NCBI RefSeq assembly: GCF_022761015.1
Contig: NZ_JAKWJQ010000001.1
Span: forward strand, 496,001 to 560,000
Origin: Humibacter sp. RRB41
GTDB lineage: Bacteria; Actinomycetota; Actinomycetes; Actinomycetales; Microbacteriaceae
Length of the DNA: 64,000 nt
Reading direction: 5' to 3'
Each line of letters opens with the position of its first letter. Within the stretch, counting starts at the first letter, position 1. Position numbers and translations under genes: made by a program. Below are positions 15,659 to 24,030 of this stretch, piece by piece. A model generated the notes under the pieces. It did not search any database and was not told the DNA's origin. It was given only the letters and a program-made list of their open reading frames with translations.

Positions 15659-18169
15659 TCATCCTGAAACCACTGCTCCGCTGCCGGCGGTCGACGTTCC
15701 GCTACCGTGCGGCGAAGGGGGTGCAGCGAACCTGGCGACGAACGACGCCCCGGCGGCACCGGACATGGGCACCGAGATCACCACCTTCGGGCTGATCGAC
15801 AACACGGTCACACCCGGATCGACCGAGGTGATCGCTCGTGCGGCAACGTCGACCGTGACCGTGATGCTTCCCGTGAGCGCCTTCGTCGGATCGCTCACCG
15901 CGAGCGACAGACGCCCGCCCTTGCGGCTCATCACGACGGATGCCGGCTTGTCGACCGTGATTCCGGCGGTCGTCGGTGCATCCGCCGACCAGAAATTGGC
16001 CATGGTGACAACCTCGTCCGACGGTGAGGTTGCTGGCGCCTTCTGCGAGGCGGGGGACGACGCGGCGGCTCTCGTCCTGGTGATCGCTTGCACCTCACCG
16101 GTGTTCGCCACGACTGCGACGTCGGGCGATGCGGCCATCGTGGCCGTCGCATCCTGTGTCGCCCCCGGCAGCTGGAAGTACGCGTACGTCGCATCGGTCG
16201 GCGTCAGGCCGTGATCGAACCAGAGGGTGATGAAGCGACGGGAGTACGCGGTCGTGTCGTCGTAGACGCCGCGGTGGTCCATGTCAGTCCACTTGCCAGT
16301 GCGATCGTTGCGCATGCCCTTGATCGTCGCGCCGTCGGGGAACACGTAGCCGCATGCGTTGGGAATCCATACCCATTTCGGCGTGAGGTCCGACGGCGTG
16401 CTGCTCGCCGTCGCCAGCGCGGACTCGCCGTCGATGATCGGGACAGTCTTGCCGTTCGGCCCGATGTTGCGCTGCTCGATGATGGTCTCGATACCACCGG
16501 GGTCCGTGCTCGTGATTCCAGCGCCGAGGCAGACGATCACGTCGCCGACGCAGAACCAGGATTTTCTGGCCTTGAGGATGGAGAAGACGACCGGCATCCC
16601 GAGTGCGACGTCGCCGTCGAGCAGCGCACCCCCTGCCCACGTGTTGTCGGTGGTGCGGCCCTTGCCGAGCGTCAATGTGCGGTTGGTCACCGTGGTGCCG
16701 GGGATGCGATATTTGTCGGCCGTCGGCCAGTACTCGTTGGGCCAGTGGCCGAGCTGATTCGGCAAGTACATGTACACAGCACCCTCGCCTGTGTACCAAC
16801 CCTCGAGGTTCTCCGAGTTGGCGGATTCGTAGGGCTTGATCTTCGCGGTGTCCATGGCGACGCCGAAGGCGAATCCCGGCCTGCGGTGCACCGCGCGTGC
16901 CATCGAGGTCGCCACGACGGTGTCGGTCGATTCACCGCTCGACGGGATGCTCGAGTCGGCGACCAGCGCACGTCCCGCTGCGATCGACGACAGGCGCACC
17001 TGCTCGATGGGCACCGGATCGTAACTGAAGAAGGGCAGGAAGGAATCTGCACCGATCCATCCCTTGCACTGCGACCTCACCGTGAGCGCCTGTTGCGCAG
17101 GGAACACGGTGGCCAGCTGAAGGATGGTGGCGATCGTCAGCCGCCCGATCCGGTGGTCGGTCTCGTAGAACCGGGACAGTCCGCGCCCGCGGTTCATGTC
17201 CATCAGGGCGCCGGCGTAGATCCATGGCCGAAAGTTCTTCTGCACCCAGTCGTAGACCTCGCCGACCTGGGCGGCATCGAAGGCCCACGGCGTTCCCTGC
17301 GTCGCGATCATCGAATACGCGAGGTACTGCAGGAGCGAGACACCGTAGCCGCCGGTGTACGCGAAGAAGACGTGCTGGATGAATCCGCCGTCGGTGTAGA
17401 AGCCGTCGCTGCTGGTCGAATAGGGAAAGATCGTCACGATCGCGGACTTCGCGTTGTCGATCACAGCGCTGTCCTGGCTCAGCGCGCCGCGCAGGATCGC
17501 GATCGAACACGCCCAGTTGCGGTTGGCGCCCGTCGAGACCAGTCCGCCCGTGCTCGTCGGGTCCGGTGCGTAGTGCGCGATCGCCGCCATGGCTGCCGAC
17601 AACTGCGCGGGGCTCAGATCGTCGTACATCAGCACACAGAAGTCGTTGAGCGCAAGAGGGATGCCGATCTGCCAATCCCACCAGTTGTCGTAGGAGTGCA
17701 CCGACGGGCCGTACTTGGCGGAGAGGAACCAGTCGAGGGCTGACAGCAGGTCGGCCTTCAGCTGGGTGCTGTCGGACAGCGAGGAACCGGGGGACTTCAG
17801 GGCGAGCGCGAGTGAGCGAAGGCGGCCGATGTTGTTGCGCTGCACGGCCGAGGTGCTGCTGCTGTCGAGGTCCGACCAGAGGTACGTGCGACCGGCGGAC
17901 GTGTTCATGCTCGTCCAGAACGGCTGCGCAGCCGCAGCAGAGTCGGTGACGTACTTCTGAATCACAGGGTCCGACGGGTCGTAGTCACCGAGCAGCGTGC
18001 CACGCCACTGGTTCCTGACTCGGTCGAAGTCCGTCGTCGCGGCAGCGGCAGCGGCGTCGGCGCGGGTTGTCGGCGACAAGGTCACCGTCGCGGCGAGCAC
18101 GGTCGCGACCGCCCCGCCCGTGAGTACAGCGCGTCGGCTCATGCCGGACGCCAGGGAATCTCCCACCAT
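15659..18169 (-). CDS. Secreted family-8 polysaccharide lyase (hyaluronate/chondroitin/xanthan lyase type)
   Basis: An 836-residue exported lyase. A Tat-type signal (SRRAVLTGG, residues 11-19, then a hydrophobic run ending near ADA) precedes the alpha-toroid catalytic domain and C-terminal beta-sandwich domains. NWWDWQIGIP starts at N162. Candidate catalytic residues are N216, H266, Y275 and R329; their spacing (50, 9, 54) equals N183/H233/Y242/R296 of Arthrobacter chondroitinase AC as I recall it. NRGR (326-329) and GWYTGEGAVYMY are family hallmarks. It cleaves uronic-acid polymers by beta-elimination outside the cell. GAGAGG lies 6 nt before the ATG. It converges on a sugar importer that may take up the products. 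The exact polymer is unknown. Confidence 0.88.
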   Translation of the reverse strand: MVGDSLASGMSRRAVLTGGAVATVLAATVTLSPTTRADAAAAAATTDFDRVRNQWRGTLLGDYDPSDPVIQKYVTDSAAAAQPFWTSMNTSAGRTYLWSDLDSSSTSAVQRNNIGRLRSLALALKSPGSSLSDSTQLKADLLSALDWFLSAKYGPSVHSYDNWWDWQIGIPLALNDFCVLMYDDLSPAQLSAAMAAIAHYAPDPTSTGGLVSTGANRNWACSIAILRGALSQDSAVIDNAKSAIVTIFPYSTSSDGFYTDGGFIQHVFFAYTGGYGVSLLQYLAYSMIATQGTPWAFDAAQVGEVYDWVQKNFRPWIYAGALMDMNRGRGLSRFYETDHRIGRLTIATILQLATVFPAQQALTVRSQCKGWIGADSFLPFFSYDPVPIEQVRLSSIAAGRALVADSSIPSSGESTDTVVATSMARAVHRRPGFAFGVAMDTAKIKPYESANSENLEGWYTGEGAVYMYLPNQLGHWPNEYWPTADKYRIPGTTVTNRTLTLGKGRTTDNTWAGGALLDGDVALGMPVVFSILKARKSWFCVGDVIVCLGAGITSTDPGGIETIIEQRNIGPNGKTVPIIDGESALATASSTPSDLTPKWVWIPNACGYVFPDGATIKGMRNDRTGKWTDMDHRGVYDDTTAYSRRFITLWFDHGLTPTDATYAYFQLPGATQDATATMAASPDVAVVANTGEVQAITRTRAAASSPASQKAPATSPSDEVVTMANFWSADAPTTAGITVDKPASVVMSRKGGRLSLAVSDPTKALTGSITVTVDVAARAITSVDPGVTVLSISPKVVISVPMSGAAGASFVARFAAPPSPHGSGTSTAGSGAVVSG

Positions 18170-18246
18170 GGGACACCTCTCGAAGAAGACGAATCAGAAG
18201 GGGACTGAGGCGTCGCGACGGGAGCCGCACCGCCCTGCCTTAAGTG

Positions 18247-18314
18247 ATCATCTCCGCGAGCGAGAACGAGTGTCAACTGATAATACCTATTACCACTGGA
18301 GTAATGATATTACC
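18247..18314 (-). promoter_or_regulatory. Promoter region of the polysaccharide lyase with TAWTACC repeats
   Basis: On the minus strand TTGACA (18276-18271) is followed 18 nt later by GATGAT (18252-18247), a good promoter for the lyase. Just upstream lie TAATACC (18281-18287), TATTACC (18288-18294) and TATTACC (18308-18314). The last two are 20 bp apart, on one face of the helix. Placed upstream of the -35 box, they suit an activator or a repressor array. The binding protein is unknown. Confidence 0.5.
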
Positions 18315-18548
18315 CGCGATCTGACGGATGGGTCGCCCGCAGACCGACTGCAGATCGGCTGTGGTTCCGGACGGCCTTCGTCTAGCGTTGGACAGCGCCC
18401 GCTGTCGACGGAGGTTTGGTGGCAGCGACCGTATCGTGCAGAATTGTTCTTGCTCAAAACAAAAGCGGCGATGTCGGCATCCGGCTCGCGCATCGACACC
18501 ATCAGACACGCAACGGGGCGCATCCCGTGGGAGAGCAGGAGAGGCGAC
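18315..18548. other. Intergenic remainder upstream of the alditol oxidase
   Basis: The 379-bp gap between the lyase and the oxidase holds the lyase promoter in its left third. In the remaining 234 bp I see no convincing gene or hairpin. A longer in-frame ATG start for the oxidase (18471) exists, but lengthens it beyond the family size. Confidence 0.4.
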
Positions 18549-19808
18549 GTGGCCGAATCGGCAGGAACCAACTGGGCGGGCAACTACACGTATCGGTCGG
18601 CGGGGCTGGTGCATCCGTCGTCCGTCGACGAAGTGCAGCGCGCCGTGACGGATGCCGTCGACGCCGGCAGCACGGTGCGCGCCCTCGGCACCCGGCACTG
18701 CTTCAACGACATCGCCGACACGGCCGGCATCCAGCTCGCCATGACGTCGCTGCCCCCGCGCTTCGAGCTCGACGAGGCTGCGCGCACCGTCACGGTCTCC
18801 GCAGGGTCGCGCTACGGCGACATCGCCCAGCAGTTAGATGCCCGTGGCTGGGCCCTCCCGAACCTCGCCTCGCTCCCCCACATCTCCGTCGCCGGTGCGA
18901 TCGCCACTGCCACGCACGGCTCAGGCGACCGCAACGTCAACCTGGCGGCGGTCGTCAGCGGCTTCGAGTTCGTCGACGGTTCGGGTGAGCTCGTCACCCT
19001 GCGCCGCGCAGACGAGGACTTCGCCGGCGCGGTCGTCGGCCTCGGCGCCTTCGGCATCTTCACGAGCGTGACGCTCGATGTCGTGCCGACGTTCGAGGTG
19101 GCGCAGACCGTGTTCACGGGGCTCGACTGGGACACCGTGCTCGACAACTTCGACGCGATCACGTCGTCCGGCTACAGCGTGAGCATGTTCACAAACTGGG
19201 TCGGCGGCGTTCAGCAGATCTGGCTCAAGCGACTCGTCTCGGAGGACCCCGCGCCTGCGTCGCTCTTCGGGGCGACGCAGGCGGCCGAGAAGCGGCATCC
19301 GCTGCCCGGTGTCGATGCGACAGCGTGCACGGACCAGTTCGGGGTTCCTGGACCCTGGTACGACCGGCTTCCGCACTTCAAGCTCGCTTTCACGCCGTCG
19401 AACGGCGAAGAGATCCAAACCGAGTACCTCGTGCCGCGCGCTCGGGCGACCGACGCCATCCGTGCGCTGCTGCCGTTGGCAGACCAGATCGCGCCGGTTC
19501 TGCAGGTGACGGAGCTGCGCGAGGTCGCGGCTGACGACCTCTGGCTGAGCGGGGAGTACGGCACCGATGTGCTGGGCATCCACTTCACCTGGAAGCGCGA
19601 CCAGCCTGCGGTCGAGGCCGTGCTGCCTGCGATCGAGGCTGCGCTGTTCCCGCTCGGGGCGCGACCGCACTGGGGCAAGCTCTTCCTCGACGTCGACGGC
19701 GTGGTTCCTTCGCTGTATCCGCGGTTCGACGACTTCCGCGCGCTGGTCGCGAAGTACGACCCGCACGGTGTGTTCCGCAACGCGTACCTGGAGCGTCTGC
19801 TGCGCTGA
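18549..19808 (+). CDS. FAD-linked alditol (xylitol) oxidase
   Basis: A 419-residue oxidase with a length and pattern matching Streptomyces AldO and xylitol oxidases, which oxidise the terminal hydroxyl of polyols to aldoses with O2, giving H2O2. The covalent FAD attachment His is H50, in LGTRHCFNDIAD. LPNLASLPHISVAGAIATATHGSG is the second FAD-binding segment, and RPHWGKLF near the C-terminus is a family signature. There is no signal peptide. The GTG at 18549 has AGGAG 7 nt upstream and gives the family's usual length. It stands alone behind the polysaccharide locus, divergent from the lyase. Confidence 0.88.
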   Translation: MAESAGTNWAGNYTYRSAGLVHPSSVDEVQRAVTDAVDAGSTVRALGTRHCFNDIADTAGIQLAMTSLPPRFELDEAARTVTVSAGSRYGDIAQQLDARGWALPNLASLPHISVAGAIATATHGSGDRNVNLAAVVSGFEFVDGSGELVTLRRADEDFAGAVVGLGAFGIFTSVTLDVVPTFEVAQTVFTGLDWDTVLDNFDAITSSGYSVSMFTNWVGGVQQIWLKRLVSEDPAPASLFGATQAAEKRHPLPGVDATACTDQFGVPGPWYDRLPHFKLAFTPSNGEEIQTEYLVPRARATDAIRALLPLADQIAPVLQVTELREVAADDLWLSGEYGTDVLGIHFTWKRDQPAVEAVLPAIEAALFPLGARPHWGKLFLDVDGVVPSLYPRFDDFRALVAKYDPHGVFRNAYLERLLR

Positions 19809-19852
19809 TCGGTCTTGTGCGCCGGTCCCTGTCCAGCGCACCGCGGTCGGGT

Positions 19853-19872
19853 CGAACGCATGGATGCGTTCG
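19853..19872. repeat. 20-bp palindrome
   Basis: CGAACGCAT-GG-ATGCGTTCG is a perfect palindrome with a 2-nt centre, located 45 bp after the alditol oxidase and 82 bp before the next gene. The tiny centre argues for a protein-binding site rather than an RNA terminator. No matching copy was seen elsewhere in the window. Confidence 0.5.
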
Positions 19873-19953
19873 GCGACGGCACAGCCGCCGCCTTGTGGAG
19901 CGGGTCACGTTTGCGAGGGCGGGCGGGCGCGGAACGAGTCATAGGGTGAGTCC

Positions 19954-20538
19954 ATGCCACCGGGAATCGCCGATGCGGACGCCGCGGCGATCGAGCGCGT
20001 GCGAGCCGGGCTGACGGATGCCGCAGCCCGGCTCCTCGCTGCCGGCGCACGCACCGAGGCGCTCGCCGAGTACGAGCCCCCGGGTCGGGTGCTGCTCATC
20101 CCACGGGCCGAACGTCTTCGGCCGGTCGCGCACGTCTGGCGGCTCGGCGTGCTGCTACTCGGCGCGGACGTGCAGGGTGCAGGTGTTCAGGGAGCGGGCG
20201 CGCGGCCGTCGCTCTACGCGACGGGATCGATCACCCGATCCCACGAGCCCGGCCGCCCGACGTATCAGGCGGCGTCGGCCGAGCGGCGGCGTCAGCTGCG
20301 GGTCGCGGCGTGTCGCGGGCATTTCGAGCCTGGCGAGAGCGTCAACTTCGACGCGGCGCCGATCGCGCTCGATGAGAGCCTGGTGGGGGCATCCGGCTCT
20401 CTCACGGTCGAGAACGGGCAGGCTCTCGTGCGGTGGAACACCGCCGATCCGGATGTCACGACAGATTTCGACGCGTACCTCGCCGATCGCGTCGCACTGC
20501 TGGTCGACCCACCGGCCGGCGCTGAGGGCATGTCCTAG
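19954..20538 (+). CDS. Conserved hypothetical protein
   Basis: A 194-residue soluble protein with no signal peptide or membrane segment. It has an N-terminal helical part (IERVRAGLTDAAARLLAAGA), a central region with RVLLIPRAERLRPVAHVWRLGVLLLG, and a beta-rich C-terminus. I do not recognise a named domain. TAGGGT lies 6 nt before the ATG, so the transcript looks leaderless. It ends 21 bp from the convergent purD stop. Similar proteins beside purD would suggest a conserved neighbour, but I cannot check this. Confidence 0.6.
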   Translation: MPPGIADADAAAIERVRAGLTDAAARLLAAGARTEALAEYEPPGRVLLIPRAERLRPVAHVWRLGVLLLGADVQGAGVQGAGARPSLYATGSITRSHEPGRPTYQAASAERRRQLRVAACRGHFEPGESVNFDAAPIALDESLVGASGSLTVENGQALVRWNTADPDVTTDFDAYLADRVALLVDPPAGAEGMS

Positions 20539-20559
20539 CCTCGAACGTCGGATCCTGGC

Positions 20560-21864
20560 TCAGTCCGCGGCGGATGCCGCGACCCGCGCCGCGATGTCGG
20601 TGCGGTACTGGCCGCCCTCGAGGTGGATCGAGCCGATCGCACGGTAAGCGCGCTCGCGCGCCTCGTCGAAGGTCGAACCCAGTGCGACGACCGTGAGCAC
20701 GCGTCCGCCGGTGGCGACCGGTGATTCGGTCGCCCAGCTGGAGGTGGCGTCCGCACTCAGCGCCTGCAGGTCGGTTGCAGCGTGCAGAATCTGCACCTCG
20801 GGATCGGCGGATGCCGTATCCAGGCCGAGCAGCGCCCGTCCTGTCACCGGTGCCACAGGGTAGCCCTCGCTCGCCAGCACAACGCCGACCGCGACGTCGA
20901 GCGCGAACTCGGGACGCGGAACGCCGCCGAGCTCACCTGTCGCCGCGCCGTAGAGCAAGCCGGAGAGCGGCGTGAGCAGGCGGGGCAGCACCACCTGGGT
21001 CTCCGGATCGCCGAAGCGGGCGTTGAATTCGATGACGCGCACGCCGGCATCCGTCACGATCAGACCGCAGTAAAGCAACCCGACGAACGGAGTCCCCTCT
21101 GCGGCCATGGTGCGTACGGTCGGGAGCGCGACGGTCTCGAGTACTTCGTCGACGAAGTTCTCGTCGAGCCACGGCAGCGGGGAGTAGGCGCCCATGCCGC
21201 CGGTGTTCGGGCCTTCGTCGGCGTCGAGCAGCCGCTTGTAGTCCTGCGCGGGAGCGAGGGGCAGCACGTGCTCGCCGTCGCTGAGCACGAACAGCGAGAC
21301 CTCCTGGCCGGCGAGAAACTCCTCGACGAGTACCGTGCCGTGCTCCAGCCACTGGGTGGCATGCGCGAGCGCCGCCGCCCTGTCGCTCGTGACCAGCACG
21401 CCCTTGCCCGCCGCGAGACCGTTCGCCTTCACGACGTACGGTGCGCCGAACCTGTCCAGCGTCGCCTCGGCCTCCGCCAGGGTGCCGACGACCTCGGCGC
21501 GGCCGGTGGGCACGCCAGCTGCCTCCATGATGCGCTTCGCGAACGCCTTCGAACCCTCGAGCTGTGCAGCGGCCTTGCTCGGCCCGAACACGGCGATGCC
21601 GCGCTCCCGCAGCGCATCGCTCACACCGGCGACAAGGGGAGCCTCCGGCCCGACGACGACGAGGTCCACGTTGTGCGCTTCGGCATACGACGCGACCAGC
21701 ACACCGTCGTTCGGGTCGATGTCGAGCGTGCGCACGTCGGCGCCGATCCCCGCGTTGCCGGGGGCGGCCGTGATGTCGTGGCGGGCATCCTCCGCGAGCA
21801 GTGCACGGATGATGGCGTGCTCGCGCGCGCCCGAGCCAAGAACGAGAATCCTCACGCTGCCCAT
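20560..21864 (-). CDS. purD: Phosphoribosylamine-glycine ligase (PurD)
   Basis: A 434-residue GAR synthetase, the second step of de novo purine synthesis, joining glycine to phosphoribosylamine with ATP. It has the N-terminal LVLGSGAREHAI motif, VVVGPEAPLVAGVSDALRERG, an ATP-grasp core (SKAFAKRIMEAAGVPTG, YVVKANGLAAGKGV) and NTGGMGAYSPLPW. The metal-binding IEFNARFGDPETQ is also present. The start MGSVRILVLGSG is at 21864; an in-frame GTG three codons later is the alternative. The frame is open much further upstream, but that is a shadow of the opposite strand. It diverges from the alpha/beta hydrolase gene. Confidence 0.95.
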   Translation of the reverse strand: MGSVRILVLGSGAREHAIIRALLAEDARHDITAAPGNAGIGADVRTLDIDPNDGVLVASYAEAHNVDLVVVGPEAPLVAGVSDALRERGIAVFGPSKAAAQLEGSKAFAKRIMEAAGVPTGRAEVVGTLAEAEATLDRFGAPYVVKANGLAAGKGVLVTSDRAAALAHATQWLEHGTVLVEEFLAGQEVSLFVLSDGEHVLPLAPAQDYKRLLDADEGPNTGGMGAYSPLPWLDENFVDEVLETVALPTVRTMAAEGTPFVGLLYCGLIVTDAGVRVIEFNARFGDPETQVVLPRLLTPLSGLLYGAATGELGGVPRPEFALDVAVGVVLASEGYPVAPVTGRALLGLDTASADPEVQILHAATDLQALSADATSSWATESPVATGGRVLTVVALGSTFDEARERAYRAIGSIHLEGGQYRTDIAARVAASAAD

Positions 21865-21948
21865 GGTAGTCAGGCGCGGAACGCCGCCGACTCCGCGCTG
21901 AAAGCGCAGCGTAAGAACCGTGTAAGCGGGGAGGCGGATGCTCGACTC

Positions 21949-22827
21949 ATGACAGCGACTCCCGGCATCACGCACTCGACCGGTCACGTGACCTCGGCCG
22001 ACGGCACAGTGATCGGCTTTCGACGCATCGGCTCGGGAGAGGCCGTGCTCTTGCTGCACGGAAACTTGCTGACCTCCCTCGACCTCATGCCCCTGGCAAG
22101 CGCACTGTCGGGCGAGTTCGACCTGATCGTGCCCGATCGACGCGGGCGGGGTCTCAGCGGCGGGCACGGCAACCAATACGGGATGGACCGTGAGATCGAG
22201 GATGTGCGAGCACTTGTCCAGGCAACCGGAGCCACACGGGTGTTCGGTTTGAGTTCCGGCGCGCTCGTCGCACTGCGCAGCGCGCTTGTCATGCCACAGC
22301 TGACCCAGGTCGCTGTTTACGAGCCGCCGCTGTCGGTGAACGGATCGGCCCCGATCGGCTGGGTGAGCCGTTTCGATCGCGAGGTCGCACACGGCAAGTG
22401 GGCGGATGCGCTGCTCACCTGCTTGCGCGGTCTTGGTATGCCACCCTGGTTCGCGCGTCTGCCACGATGGCTCGTCGTCCCGATTCTGCGCGGTGTTCAG
22501 GCTTCTGGCGCCTTGGACGACGAGATCCCGTTGAAGGAGCTGCTGCCCGCGACGCACTACGACATGCAGCTCGTGGCAGAACTGGCGGACACCGCTTCTG
22601 ACTTCGAGGACCTCCAGACGGAGGTCCTCCTGATCGGCGGATCGAAGAGCCCTGAGTACCTTCGAACCATCGCGCTCGATGCGCTCGAGGCCGTGCTTCC
22701 GCGCTCGAGCCGCATCGAGATCTCGGGGCTCGATCACACTTCTCCCGCGGAGAAGCGCGGTGCGCCACGTGTCGCGAGCACCCTGCTCGGGTTCTTCGAG
22801 CACCGTGGCGGGCCGCAGGCAGAATAG
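21949..22827 (+). CDS. Alpha/beta-fold hydrolase
   Basis: A 292-residue hydrolase. LLLHGNLLTS supplies the oxyanion-hole HG motif, the nucleophile elbow is GLSSG with S102, and LDHTSP near the C-terminus supplies the likely catalytic His. There is no signal peptide, so it is cytoplasmic; esters or amides are typical substrates, and nothing here narrows them. The ATG at 21949 follows a GGGGAGG-like site. The gene ends 4 bp before the next start, so the two are probably cotranscribed. It diverges from purD with an 84-bp gap. Confidence 0.8.
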   Translation: MTATPGITHSTGHVTSADGTVIGFRRIGSGEAVLLLHGNLLTSLDLMPLASALSGEFDLIVPDRRGRGLSGGHGNQYGMDREIEDVRALVQATGATRVFGLSSGALVALRSALVMPQLTQVAVYEPPLSVNGSAPIGWVSRFDREVAHGKWADALLTCLRGLGMPPWFARLPRWLVVPILRGVQASGALDDEIPLKELLPATHYDMQLVAELADTASDFEDLQTEVLLIGGSKSPEYLRTIALDALEAVLPRSSRIEISGLDHTSPAEKRGAPRVASTLLGFFEHRGGPQAE

Positions 22828-22831
22828 AGGC

Positions 22832-23194
22832 ATGGCACGGGCACGCATCGGCGAGGCGGACGGCATGACAGCGGTGACGGCGGCGTTGCAGGCATCCGCG
22901 TCGCGTGACGCCACGGCGATGGCCGTGCGCTACCTGCTCCAGGCGCTCGCCGAGAAGGTGCCCGGTAACACCGTCGAGGTGCGCGTGCCGCCGTTCGGTG
23001 CCGTGCAGTGCGTCGAGGGACCGCGGCACACCAGAGGTACCCCGCCGAACGTGATCGAGACGGATGCCGCCACCTGGCTCGCTCTCGCAACGGGCGCGAC
23101 GTCGTGGTCGGATGCCGTCGCATCCGGAGTCGTGCACGCCTCCGGCACCCGAGCCACCCTCGAGCCCTACCTCCCGGTCTACCGCCCGCGCTGA
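22832..23194 (+). CDS. Sterol-carrier-family protein
   Basis: A 120-residue protein resembling the short actinobacterial SCP-type proteins found beside purF (as with mycobacterial Rv0807). Visible segments are AMAVRYLLQALAEKVPGNTVEVRVPPFGAVQC, GPRHTRGTPPNVIETD and TWLALATG. The SCP fold has a hydrophobic tunnel that binds lipids; the bacterial short form has no proven role. It begins 4 bp after the hydrolase stop. purF lies about 1.4 kb further along on the other strand, with two membrane-protein genes between them. Confidence 0.72.
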   Translation: MARARIGEADGMTAVTAALQASASRDATAMAVRYLLQALAEKVPGNTVEVRVPPFGAVQCVEGPRHTRGTPPNVIETDAATWLALATGATSWSDAVASGVVHASGTRATLEPYLPVYRPR

Positions 23195-23259
23195 GCCCCC
23201 TACCCCACGCCCACCCCGCCCCCTCGCCCCCGCCCCAGTCCGCTCTTGCGTCGAGCCGA

Positions 23260-23321
23260 CACTGTATTGCCGAGCCACCCCTGGATTCGCGTGAATTGAG
23301 TGGGGGTTCGGCAATACAGTG
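23260..23321. repeat. Intergenic inverted repeat (TATTGCCGA type)
   Basis: CACTGTATTGCCGA (23260-23273) and its exact complement TCGGCAATACAGTG (23308-23321) flank 34 bp. Similarity between arms extends on both sides with mismatches. It lies just after the sterol-carrier-like gene and may act as a terminator, but its size and spacing resemble the other palindromic elements between genes in this window. Confidence 0.7.
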
Positions 23322-23324
23322 CCG

Positions 23325-23370
23325 GGTCGACGCAGAGGGGTCGACGCAGAGGGGTCGACGCAGGGGGCGA
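23325..23370 (+). repeat. 15-bp tandem repeat, three copies
   Basis: GGTCGACGCAGAGGG recurs in tandem: the unit is found twice in full and a third time starting identically (GGTCGACGCAGGGGG). It lies between the inverted repeat and the start of the next membrane-protein gene. No function is apparent; strand slippage is the likely origin. Confidence 0.7.
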
Positions 23371-23414
23371 CGGGCGGTCAGGAACTGTGACAGAGGGTGC
23401 GAGAGAATGGGCCA

Positions 23415-23972
23415 GTGCCACGCGAATCCCATGACGATGATCTGACCGCCCCCGCTGAGGTGACGGCTCGGGAGGAGCTCGTCGAGGCTCAGGATGCCGG
23501 ACTGCAGGATGCCAGCGCTCCCGCTGCTGCTGAGGCGGACTCGGGTGCCGGCGACGAGGCATCCGTCGGCGAGCCGATCCGGGAAGAGGTCGCGGTCGAG
23601 TCGGAGCACGAGGTGCGGGTGCGTCGCACGCCGCGCTATGGCCGCTTCATGATCTTGGGCGGTGTGGTCTTCGCGGTCGCGTCGTTCATCGTCACGTATT
23701 CGCTGCCGCAGGGCACGGGCTACGACCGCAACACGGTGTTCGGATTCGTGTTGGTGGGTTCCGTTGCCGTCGGTGTCGGGCTCGGTGCGCTCGCCGCGAT
23801 CATCGCGGCGGCAGCCACCAAGCACACGGAGCGCACTGTCCTCGCGGACCGTATCGACGTTCGGCAGGTCGATGTCGGGACATCCGCCGACGAGCTGCCC
23901 GACCTCGGCGAGCTGCCGGCCAAGACGGACAACAGCGAGCCGACTGCACCGGCGAAGCGCGACGCCGAGTAG
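23415..23972 (+). CDS. Conserved membrane protein of the purF neighbourhood
   Basis: A 185-residue protein. The acidic, Ala-rich N-terminal region (residues 1-70) is likely disordered. Two membrane helices follow (FMILGGVVFAVASFIVTY and VFGFVLVGSVAVGVGLGALAAIIAA), joined by a short loop, with a polar C-terminal tail. I do not recognise a named domain. The start is uncertain: GTG at 23415 was preferred, and GTG at 23397 is equally in frame. It converges on the RDD gene. Confidence 0.6.
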   Translation: MPRESHDDDLTAPAEVTAREELVEAQDAGLQDASAPAAAEADSGAGDEASVGEPIREEVAVESEHEVRVRRTPRYGRFMILGGVVFAVASFIVTYSLPQGTGYDRNTVFGFVLVGSVAVGVGLGALAAIIAAAATKHTERTVLADRIDVRQVDVGTSADELPDLGELPAKTDNSEPTAPAKRDAE

Positions 23973-23976
23973 TCCT

Positions 23977-24030
23977 CCGCTGGTCACTCCCCACTGGTCG
24001 CCCTCGCTGCGCGGGCGCTACTCGATCAGC
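23977..24030. repeat. Family B intergenic repeat
   Basis: CCGCTGGTC near 23977 and GCTACTCGATCAGCG (24012-24026) are the arms of an imperfect inverted repeat of the CGCTGGTCGAGTAGCG family. It lies between two convergent genes, the position expected of a two-way terminator. The right arm runs into the RDD stop codon. Confidence 0.55.

Noticed and set aside
16088-17743. A 551-codon open frame on the plus strand opposite the polysaccharide lyase
   Set aside because: It is the antisense shadow of a gene with clear family motifs; its composition (Arg, His, Val, Asp rich) is typical of such shadows in high-GC DNA and it has no ribosome site.
9744-19808. A single co-regulated operon from the LacI gene through the alditol oxidase
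   Set aside because: The lyase is on the opposite strand with its own promoter, a terminator lies at 15594-15630, and the oxidase is divergent, so at least three transcription units exist.
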